From assembly GCA_955652635.1 (NCBI GenBank), contig CATPBN010000167.1, positions 1-16,219 of the forward strand: DNA of 16,219 bases. The letters are read 5' to 3'. The position numbers and the translations under genes are program-made. Source of the stretch: an uncultured Gemmatimonadaceae bacterium (GTDB lineage Bacteria > Gemmatimonadota > Gemmatimonadetes > Gemmatimonadales > Gemmatimonadaceae). Shown here piece by piece: positions 1 to 6,117 of this stretch (the stretch's first letter is position 1; each line of letters opens with the position of its first letter). The notes beneath the pieces were generated by a model. It searched no databases and was not told the DNA's origin. It saw only the letters and a program-made list of their open reading frames with translations.

Positions 1-102
1 CTCGCTTACGCTGCGAACCCGTCAGCCCACTCGCGGCTTCCGCTCGCTCGCGGGCACCCAGCCGGTTTCTTGCTACGCGAGACGTCGCCTACGAGGACAC
101 CC
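1..102. repeat. Palindromic intergenic element, copy 1 (cut by window start)
   Basis: Positions 73-102 match 11731-11760 at 28 of 30 bases, beginning with ctacgcgagacg and ending with cgaggacaccc. The left arm ctcgcttac (1-9) recurs at 11673-11681 and partly pairs with ctacgcgag (73-81). The 63 bases between the arms differ from the other copy but can also fold: aacc (16-19) with ggtt (64-67), gccc (25-28) with gggc (52-55), and gcgg (33-36) with ccgc (40-43) around a 3-nt loop. The element lies 38 bp past the stop codon of the minus-strand gene at 140-664, so it may act as a 3'-end structure. No transposase is nearby. The family is not one I recognise. Confidence 0.6.
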
Positions 103-139
103 CCTCCGACGAACCGGCGCGACTTCGCTTCCTTCTCTC

Positions 140-664
140 TCAGTGTCCTGCGGCCGTGTCGCCACGTAACTCCGTGACGACGGCGGGCGGAAGTCCAGCG
201 GGAGCGTCCTTGAGCTGAAGGACCGGCGATTCCTGGATGATCTTTCCGCCGAGGTATGCAGTGCGCGCAACGGTGCTGACGGCCAACAGAGATCCGACGA
301 CAATCCCCGCCCGCATCCATCCCGGAATTCCCTCGGCTGGCCTCTTCAGAGATCTCCACCATGAGTACGCGGCGAAGACACCGACAATGAGAATCGCCCA
401 CAACGTCCAGGTGGCTGCGGCGTCGTGTGCTTCAATAGTGCCGTGCTTGATGTACCAGGGATCGTTGAGCGCGTGGTCGGCCTGGGTCCCCGTGAAATAG
501 ACCGGATAAACGAAAAGGCCCGCCATCGTAAGCGCGGCCATTGCTGTGAGCCATAGCCCGCGACGTCCGAGCAGAAGGGCGAGGATCGCGGCCGCGAGCG
601 CGGCGACGCTGAGCACAACCGGGAAGTGATTGATGAGTAGATGCGTGTACGGCCAGGACATCAT
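140..664 (-). CDS. Four-helix integral membrane protein, DUF2231-like
   Basis: This 174-aa protein has four predicted membrane helices, at about residues 13-32, 37-57, 86-103 and 117-139, and a polar C-terminal tail. Conserved-looking features are INHFP near the N-terminus, histidines at 8, 13, 64, 74 and 80, and YLGGK near residue 140. That layout (a His-Phe-Pro motif opening helix 1 and a Gly-Gly near the end of helix 4) resembles the DUF2231 family of small membrane proteins, whose function is unknown. The repeated histidines would allow haem or metal binding, but that is inference. Two adjacent ATGs (664 and 661) could start it, and neither has a clear ribosome-binding site. It is transcribed divergently from mntH; a 12-bp palindrome lies just upstream. 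Confidence 0.65.
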   Translation of the reverse strand: MMSWPYTHLLINHFPVVLSVAALAAAILALLLGRRGLWLTAMAALTMAGLFVYPVYFTGTQADHALNDPWYIKHGTIEAHDAAATWTLWAILIVGVFAAYSWWRSLKRPAEGIPGWMRAGIVVGSLLAVSTVARTAYLGGKIIQESPVLQLKDAPAGLPPAVVTELRGDTAAGH

Positions 665-667
665 CGT

Positions 668-679
668 CGTGAGCTCACG
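668..679. promoter_or_regulatory. 12-bp perfect palindrome just upstream of the DUF2231-like gene
   Basis: The sequence cgtgagctcacg is its own reverse complement and ends 4 bp from the first ATG of the minus-strand gene. A protein bound here could block translation start or transcription of that gene. No -10 or -35 hexamers are obvious around it. The rest of the 206-bp gap between the divergent genes holds only the DtxR-like box described separately. A chance palindrome is possible. Confidence 0.3.
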
Positions 680-819
680 GGTGTGGGAAATTGGCGCGAC
701 AGTTGTCGGCGAAAAGTACGGGCGACGTAGCGACTTTGCTGAGCGGCAGCTCGTGAGCGGCTGATCTCCGAGGGTGGATCACGGCTGTTTCGGGTGTCAA
801 TTGCTGATTGCCCAGAAAG

Positions 820-838
820 TTAGGTCATACTAACTTAT
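820..838. promoter_or_regulatory. DtxR/IdeR/MntR-like operator box upstream of mntH
   Basis: The 19 bases ttaggtcatactaacttat match the known DtxR/IdeR consensus (TTAGGTTAG-S-CTAACCTAA) at 14 of 19 positions, including all of TTAGGT and CTAAC. An overlapping dyad, agttag-N6-ctaact, spans 818-835. The stretch 815-860 is clearly more AT-rich than the coding DNA around it. A DtxR-family regulator is the third gene of the operon that begins here, so metal-dependent autoregulation of mntH, the stress gene and the regulator is the natural reading. Exact -10 and -35 hexamers cannot be assigned with confidence. Confidence 0.6.
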
Positions 839-870
839 TTTCTAGTTTCCTAACAATCCCAAAACCAGCT

Positions 871-2244
871 TTGGCCATACAGCTCGACCCCAAACGAAAA
901 CCAGACGCTGCGATCTCCGTCGCCCCGACCGGATGGCGGCGCGCCCGGGCGACGCCGTCGCTCGTAGAGGTCTATCGCACCATCCCCGTCGCGGGGAAAG
1001 GCTGGTGGCGGAAGATCGCTGCGTTCGCCGGACCGGGTTACCTGGTGGCCGTCGGGTACATGGATCCGGGAAACTGGGCGACCGATCTCGCCGGCGGATC
1101 GAAGTTCGGCTACGCGCTCCTGAGCGTCATTCTCGCCTCGAACCTGATGGCGATCTTGCTCCAGGGGCTCGCCTCCAAGCTGGGTATCGTCACTGGGCGC
1201 GACCTCGCACAAGCCTGCCGTGACAACTACTCGAAGCCGGCTGGAATTCTGCTTTGGATCGCGTGCGAGATTGCCATCGCTGCTTGCGATCTGGCGGAAG
1301 TCATCGGTTCGGCGATCGCCCTCAACCTGCTATTCCATATTCCAATCGCTGTCGGAATCGTCATCACGGCGGCGGATGTTCTGATCGTCCTCTATCTGCA
1401 GAACAAGGGCTTCAGGTTACTCGAAGCGCTGGTAATCGCGCTCATCGCCACCGTCGGCGTCTGCTTCCTCTTCGAGATAATTCTCTCTCAGCCCCCGCTT
1501 GCCGGTGTCCTGCGCGGATTCATTCCCTCGGGCGAAATCGTCCGCGACCCGTCGATGCTCTACATCGCGGTCGGCATACTCGGCGCCACCGTCATGCCCC
1601 ACAACCTCTACCTGCATTCGTCCATCGTGCAGACGCGCCAGTACGAAGAGACACTTGAGGGCAAGCGCGAAGCCGTGCACTTCGCGTTCATCGACTCGAC
1701 GATCGCGCTGACGTTCGCCCTGTTCATCAATGCCGCCATACTGATCATCGCCGCGGCGACCTTTCATACCAGTGGACACTCGGGCGTCGCCGAGATTCAG
1801 GACGCGTTCAAGCTGCTGACTCCGCTTCTGGGTGGAGGAGCAAGCGTCGTATTCGCGCTGGCATTGCTGGCGTCGGGACAGAACTCCACGATCACGGGCA
1901 CGCTCGCCGGACAGATCGTGATGGAAGGGTTCCTCAATATCAGGCTCCGTCCGTGGCTGCGCCGGCTGATCACTCGCGGAGTCGCGATCGTTCCCGCAGT
2001 GCTCGTGGCGGTGTTCTTCGGGGAGAACGGCACGGCGAAGCTCCTCATACTGAGTCAGGTAATCCTGAGCATGCAGCTATCGTTCGCCGTATTTCCGCTC
2101 GTGTCTTTCACGTCGGACAAGCTCAAGATGGGCGAGCTCGTAAACCCCGCCTGGCTCAAGGTGCTCGCTTACGCTGTTGCATTCGTCATCGCCGCGCTCA
2201 ACATTTGGCTGCTGTTCCAACTTTTCCGCGGATCGGTGAGCTGA
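871..2244 (+). CDS. mntH: Nramp-family divalent metal (Mn2+) transporter MntH
   Basis: This is a proton-coupled Mn2+/Fe2+ importer of the inner membrane. Counting from TTG 871 (457 aa), the metal-site motif of helix 1, DPGN, is at 65-68, within GYMDPGNWATD. The helix-6 motif MPHN is at 242-245, followed by LYLHSS. About eleven hydrophobic helices follow, the usual Nramp number. The sequence belongs to the subgroup with a long N-terminus ending GPGYLVAVGYMDPGNW. The start is uncertain: the frame is open from TTG 808, but that start would place the operator at 820-838 inside the gene and code an AT-rich stretch unlike the rest. TTG 871 is the next in-frame candidate; neither has a good ribosome-binding site. 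The stop overlaps the next ATG by 1 bp (TGATG), so mntH and uspA are probably translationally coupled. Manganese preference is inferred from the family and from the MntR-like regulator. Confidence 0.93.
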   Translation: MAIQLDPKRKPDAAISVAPTGWRRARATPSLVEVYRTIPVAGKGWWRKIAAFAGPGYLVAVGYMDPGNWATDLAGGSKFGYALLSVILASNLMAILLQGLASKLGIVTGRDLAQACRDNYSKPAGILLWIACEIAIAACDLAEVIGSAIALNLLFHIPIAVGIVITAADVLIVLYLQNKGFRLLEALVIALIATVGVCFLFEIILSQPPLAGVLRGFIPSGEIVRDPSMLYIAVGILGATVMPHNLYLHSSIVQTRQYEETLEGKREAVHFAFIDSTIALTFALFINAAILIIAAATFHTSGHSGVAEIQDAFKLLTPLLGGGASVVFALALLASGQNSTITGTLAGQIVMEGFLNIRLRPWLRRLITRGVAIVPAVLVAVFFGENGTAKLLILSQVILSMQLSFAVFPLVSFTSDKLKMGELVNPAWLKVLAYAVAFVIAALNIWLLFQLFRGSVS

Positions 2245-2711
2245 TGTATCAGCGCATCCTCGTTCCCGTCGAGCATTCGCCGTACGACGATGTGATCCTG
2301 GATCATGTCCGGAAGCTCGCGCGTACCTGCAATGATGCTTCGATCGTGCTTATACACGTCGCGGATGGATGGGCAGCGCGCAACATCAACCAGCTCGACC
2401 TGCGCGAGTCGGAAGAAATGAGGAGCGACCGCGAGTACATCGAAGCGATTGCCGACGCTCTCGAGCAGCAAGGCTATCAGGCCGAAGCAATCCTCGCCGG
2501 CGGCGACCCGGCAAAGGAGATTGCGGCGTGTGCCGAGCGTGAGAAGTGCGACCTCATTGCCATGGCGACTCACGGGCATCGCGGCCTCTCCGATGTTATT
2601 CACGGCAGCGTGGCGAGCGAGCTCCGACACATCTCGATGGTTCCCGTGCTGATGGTCCGTGGGGCAGCACATCTACATCCATCTCCCGCGGGACCACGGC
2701 CGGCTCAATGA
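2244..2711 (+). CDS. uspA: Universal stress protein, UspA family
   Basis: A single UspA domain of 155 aa, normal size for a one-domain member. It begins MYQRILVPVEHSPYDD, the usual first strand with the conserved Asp region, and includes LIAMATHGHRGLSD and HGSVASELRH. The ATP-binding pattern G-2x-G-9x-G-S is present except that the first Gly is Ala (ATHG, then nine residues, then GS), a substitution seen in many members; nucleotide binding is therefore likely but not certain. The frame is open upstream into mntH, but the ATG at 2244, overlapping the mntH stop, gives the correct domain start. Placed between a metal transporter and its regulator, it may be a stress- or energy-responsive modulator of uptake; that role is inference. 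It overlaps mntR by 4 bp (ATGA). Confidence 0.92.
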   Translation: MYQRILVPVEHSPYDDVILDHVRKLARTCNDASIVLIHVADGWAARNINQLDLRESEEMRSDREYIEAIADALEQQGYQAEAILAGGDPAKEIAACAEREKCDLIAMATHGHRGLSDVIHGSVASELRHISMVPVLMVRGAAHLHPSPAGPRPAQ

Positions 2712-3418
2712 GCGCGGCTCGGGAAGAAACGGGAACGGAGACACTAACCGCTCCGGCGGAGGATTATCTCAAAGCGATCTATGCAATCGGGAAAGGATCC
2801 GGCCCGGCGGCGACGAATGAGATCGCGCAGCGCCTTGCGATTGCGCCGGCATCTGTGAGCGGGATGGTCCGTCGTCTTGCGGATCAGGGTCTGCTCGCCT
2901 ACGAGCGCTATCACGGAGTAAAGCTCACCGAGAGCGGACGGCGCGCCGCGTTAAGAACGCTCAGACGTCATCGCGTCATCGAAGCGTACCTCTCGCAAGC
3001 GCTCGGCTATCCCTGGGATCGGGTGCACCACGAGGCAGAGCGATTGGAGCACGCGGCGTCGGACGAGCTGGTGGACAGGATGGCAGCGACTATCGGCGAG
3101 CCGGAGGTGGATCCACACGGAGCCCCGATTCCCACGCGCGATGGCTCAGTGGACGAGACGGAATACCTCTCACTCGCGCAGCTCGCGGTCGGGTCCGCCG
3201 GTGTCGTCGTGAGAGTGTCCGACGAAGATCCCGAGATGCTGAGATATCTCGCCGAGCTTTCGATTCTGCCGGGGAAGAAGGTCACGGTGAAATCTCGCGC
3301 ACCTTATGATGGACCGATCACGCTTTCGGTGGGACGACAGGAGTTATCCATAGGACCTTCGCTCGCAGCCAACGTCTTGATCGCGCCGCTGGCAGACAGA
3401 GGTGGGGGGCGCGGCTAG
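2708..3418 (+). CDS. mntR: DtxR/MntR-family metal-dependent transcriptional repressor
   Basis: This 236-aa cytoplasmic regulator has the three-part DtxR layout: a winged helix (about 15-80, with recognition region APASVSGMVRRL), a metal-binding dimerisation domain (about 85-150, including VHHEAERLEH), and a C-terminal SH3-like/FeoA-like domain (about 165-230). By motif comparison, the primary-site residues are Asp19 (where DtxR has Met10 and B. subtilis MntR has Asp8), Glu111 (DtxR Cys102, MntR Glu99), Glu114 and His115. Ancillary ligands are His88, Glu92 and His107. Asp plus Glu at those two places is the manganese-type pattern, although the length and third domain are DtxR-like and MntR Glu11 is Lys22 here. 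ATG 2708 overlaps the uspA stop (ATGA). The likely target is the box at 820-838, giving feedback control of mntH. Confidence 0.92.
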   Translation: MSAAREETGTETLTAPAEDYLKAIYAIGKGSGPAATNEIAQRLAIAPASVSGMVRRLADQGLLAYERYHGVKLTESGRRAALRTLRRHRVIEAYLSQALGYPWDRVHHEAERLEHAASDELVDRMAATIGEPEVDPHGAPIPTRDGSVDETEYLSLAQLAVGSAGVVVRVSDEDPEMLRYLAELSILPGKKVTVKSRAPYDGPITLSVGRQELSIGPSLAANVLIAPLADRGGGRG

Positions 3419-3427
3419 CTTTGGAGC

Positions 3428-4246
3428 GTGCTGCTTCCTTTTCTTGCGCTGGCGCTGTTCATTCAGGCGCCCCAGACATCCCAACGCACGATCGCAATCG
3501 ATGAAGCTGTCGCCGCTCTAACGCACCTGAGGGTGGGCGATCGAGTGGCCATTTCCGCACGGCCTGGTCAATCTGCTCCCGCCGAGTCTGTAATTGTGGG
3601 AGCGATCGTGAGAAGGGGAGCGGATCCTTCCCAGGTAGCTCGTGGGGATTTCGCGGTGCGAATGCACCTGGACCAGTTGCAGAGGATTTCAGGTTACGGC
3701 GATCGCGTAGATCGCTTCGCGATCGCGACTCGCCCTTCAGTCGACATCGACCGCACTCTCGAGCGCATCAACCACGTCGCGTTCGGGTTCCGAGCATATC
3801 GCTCGCGCGACATCGCAGTCGAGACATCGCGGACGTTTCAAGTGGTGAGCCGGTTCCATCGTGCGATCGGCGTCATCACGATCGTCGCGAGCTCTGTGTT
3901 CCTGCTTTGCATAATGGTGCTAAAAGTCGAAGAGCGACGGCGCGACATCGCCGCGCTCCGGCTGATGGGAATCTCCCGATCGTCCGTCGTGCGATCGATC
4001 ATCATCGAGGCCGCGGTCGTCGCGGTGCTGGGCAGCGTGCTTGGTGTCGTCCTTGGCTGGGCGGTGTCACTCTTCGTCAACTGGCATTACCAGGCGCTGT
4101 ACCGGACGCCCCTCTATTTCTCGATCATAACGCCGCCGATCGTGTCCCTAGCTGTGTCACTGTCGCTCGTGCTGGGGATCGGAGCCGGGGTACTCGCATC
4201 TATGCGACTGGTGCGGACTCCGCCGCTCGCTCTGTTCGGACGCTGA
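3428..4246 (+). CDS. FtsX/MacB-type ABC permease, C-terminal half only
   Basis: This 272-aa protein holds the second half of a MacB-type periplasmic domain (about 20-140) and the three terminal FtsX helices (about 146-167, 190-217 and 233-259). The cytoplasmic coupling segment VEERRRDIAALRLMGIS (167-183) has the usual FtsX form. Compared with the complete permease next door, its residue 23 onward parallels residue 136 onward there (GD of HLRVGDRV against GD of ARFGDTLNV). The first helix and first half of the periplasmic domain are absent. In their place is a short hydrophobic leader (MLLPFLALALFIQA) with no positive charge, possibly a weak export signal. The missing part is found at 6114-7595. 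The start is GTG 3428, whose GGAG (3423-3426) is too close at 1 nt; CTG 3431 is possible. It follows mntR by 9 bp and abuts the next gene. The frame is intact, so I do not call it a pseudogene. Confidence 0.85.
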   Translation: MLLPFLALALFIQAPQTSQRTIAIDEAVAALTHLRVGDRVAISARPGQSAPAESVIVGAIVRRGADPSQVARGDFAVRMHLDQLQRISGYGDRVDRFAIATRPSVDIDRTLERINHVAFGFRAYRSRDIAVETSRTFQVVSRFHRAIGVITIVASSVFLLCIMVLKVEERRRDIAALRLMGISRSSVVRSIIIEAAVVAVLGSVLGVVLGWAVSLFVNWHYQALYRTPLYFSIITPPIVSLAVSLSLVLGIGAGVLASMRLVRTPPLALFGR

Positions 4247-5434
4247 ATGAGAGCGGCGCTTGCGCAGGCTTCGTTGATCCGGCATCGCGCGCGCACGATG
4301 CTGGCCGTGCTCGGTGTCGCCGTCGCGACGGCAATGCTGCTGGACATGGTGATGTTGGCGACGGGTATGCGCGAGTCGTTTCGCGAACTTCTTCTCTCGC
4401 AGGGGTACGACGTTCGGCTCGCACCGAAGGGCACGCTTCCCTTTGACACGGACGCGACGATTCCCGGAGTCAGCGGGATCACGAAGGTTCTGCGAACCAA
4501 TCCCGATATCCGGGAAATCAGCCCCGTGCTCGGAGGATCGATCCACATCGCTGTCTGGGCACGCGATGTCAGTTCCGCGGTTCTCGGCGTTGATCCAATC
4601 GTTCAGGGCGACTACGAATTTCTGTCGGGCCGGGATATCACGACCCCCGATGCAATCGTGGCGAACGATTATCTGCTGAAGAAACTCGGCGCACGATTCG
4701 GCGACACGCTAAACGTCGCGGCCGGCTACGATCCGCAGACGCGGACGTATTCGGGGCAGCGAAAGCTGGTGCTCACCGGTGAGGCCCGTTTCATCTACGG
4801 CGCCACCGAACAGTCGGCCGCCGCTGTCCGTCGCGAAACTCTCGAGGCGCTGGGCGGAGGTGCGCGGCGAGACCGCGCGTCTCTCTTCATGGTGCGGGTC
4901 CGCAAGGGGGCGAATCCCGACAGAGTGCGGGACTGGATCGCGACTCAGATTTCGACCGTCACGGCAATCTCGGTCGCGACCGCAATCGCGGAGGTGGATC
5001 AGCGGCTCAGCTATTTCCGGCAGCTCGCGTTCATTCTGGGCGCGGTCAGCCTGTTCGTAGGATTCCTTCTAGTGACGACGCTGGTGACGGTCTCGGTGAA
5101 CGAACGGGCGGGAGAGATCGCGGTGATGCGTGCGATCGGCCTATCGCGGGCGCACGTCGTACAACAGATCGTGATCGAAGGCGTCGCGATCAGTCTGGTC
5201 GGAGCGATCATCGGGCTCGCTCTTGGGCTGATAACAGCGCGATACCTCAACTCGATCCTTTCCGCGTTTCCAGGTCTGCCGATGGCGATCGACTTCTTTC
5301 TCTTTCAGCCCCGCGCAGCATGGTCGGCGCTCGGTCTGTTGGTCGGCAGCGGGATTGTGGCGGGAATCTATCCAGCGTGGCGCGCGGCTTCGCTGCCAAT
5401 CGCGGAATCGCTCCGTCGTGAGGCTATTGCGTGA
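4247..5434 (+). CDS. FtsX/MacB-type ABC transporter permease, full length
   Basis: This 395-aa inner-membrane permease has the complete four-helix LolCE/MacB plan: helix 1 at about 16-38, a large periplasmic MacB-like domain at 40-250, and helices at about 258-282, 307-330 and 355-378. The coupling segment NERAGEIAVMRAIGLSRAHV (285-304) should contact the ATPase. Such permeases do not move solutes through a channel. They use ATP hydrolysis to drive periplasmic shape changes that extract lipoproteins or lipids or push substrates outward. The ATG follows the previous stop directly, with no gap, and the 3' end overlaps the ATPase gene by 1 bp. It should pair with the split permease to form a heterodimer, as LolC pairs with LolE. 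The substrate is unknown. Confidence 0.92.
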   Translation: MRAALAQASLIRHRARTMLAVLGVAVATAMLLDMVMLATGMRESFRELLLSQGYDVRLAPKGTLPFDTDATIPGVSGITKVLRTNPDIREISPVLGGSIHIAVWARDVSSAVLGVDPIVQGDYEFLSGRDITTPDAIVANDYLLKKLGARFGDTLNVAAGYDPQTRTYSGQRKLVLTGEARFIYGATEQSAAAVRRETLEALGGGARRDRASLFMVRVRKGANPDRVRDWIATQISTVTAISVATAIAEVDQRLSYFRQLAFILGAVSLFVGFLLVTTLVTVSVNERAGEIAVMRAIGLSRAHVVQQIVIEGVAISLVGAIIGLALGLITARYLNSILSAFPGLPMAIDFFLFQPRAAWSALGLLVGSGIVAGIYPAWRAASLPIAESLRREAIA

Positions 5435-6117
5435 TGGTCGACTCGGGCCCGATCGTGTCGTTGCTCGACGTCCGTCGCGACTACTCACTGGGCGCCGAAC
5501 GGGTGCACGCGCTCCAGGGAGTGTCGCTGGACGTCGAGCGCGGCGACTACGTGGCCATCGTCGGGCCGTCCGGCTGCGGGAAGTCCACACTGCTGAATCT
5601 CATCGGCGTCATAGATCAACCGTCGTCAGGCACGGTGACGATCGCGGAGAAGCGGGTGGACGGGATGAGTGACCGCGAGGCGACATCCTTTCGGTTGCAC
5701 AACATCGGCTTCGTGTTTCAGCGGTTTTATCTGATGCCAATCCTGTCGGCGCTCGAGAACGTTGCACTTCCGATGGCTGAGGCGAAGCTACGCCGCGAGG
5801 AGAGGGATGCGCGAGCGGCGGAGCTTCTGGCGTACGTTGGTCTGAGCTCTCGTGAGCGGCACCGTCCTTCGGAGCTGTCCGGCGGCGAGCAGCAGCGGGT
5901 AGCGATCGCGCGCGCGCTGGCGAATCATCCGGCTCTCCTTCTTGCCGACGAGCCAACCGGCGAGCTCGATGCGCGAACGGGCACAGAAATCATCTCGCTG
6001 TTTCAACGCCTCAACTCGGATGGAACGACTATCGTCGTCGTCACGCACGACGAGGATCTGGCGAAGGCGGCGCGCCACAACGTGCACATGCGGGACGGCC
6101 GGATAGTCGCCGCATGA
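5434..6117 (+). CDS. ABC transporter ATP-binding protein, LolD/MacB class
   Basis: This 227-aa cytoplasmic ATPase contains every expected motif: Walker A GPSGCGKST (44-52), Q-loop in VFQRF (Gln96), signature LSGGEQQRVAIARAL (148-162), Walker B LLLADEPT (168-175) and H-loop His205 in VVVTHD. The GEQQRVAIARAL signature, the ADEPTGELD sequence and the small size place it with LolD, MacB and AttE-type ATPases that serve FtsX-like permeases. ATG 5434 overlaps the previous stop (TGATG); GTG 5431, one codon earlier, is an alternative. The 3' end overlaps the next gene by 4 bp (ATGA). It presumably drives both the full permease and the split one. Confidence 0.95.
   Translation: MVDSGPIVSLLDVRRDYSLGAERVHALQGVSLDVERGDYVAIVGPSGCGKSTLLNLIGVIDQPSSGTVTIAEKRVDGMSDREATSFRLHNIGFVFQRFYLMPILSALENVALPMAEAKLRREERDARAAELLAYVGLSSRERHRPSELSGGEQQRVAIARALANHPALLLADEPTGELDARTGTEIISLFQRLNSDGTTIVVVTHDEDLAKAARHNVHMRDGRIVAA

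Noticed and set aside
3428..4246. Short FtsX permease read as a decayed pseudogene
   Set aside because: The frame is intact, all three C-terminal helices and the coupling segment are well formed, junctions to neighbours are tight, and the missing half is present at 6114-7595.
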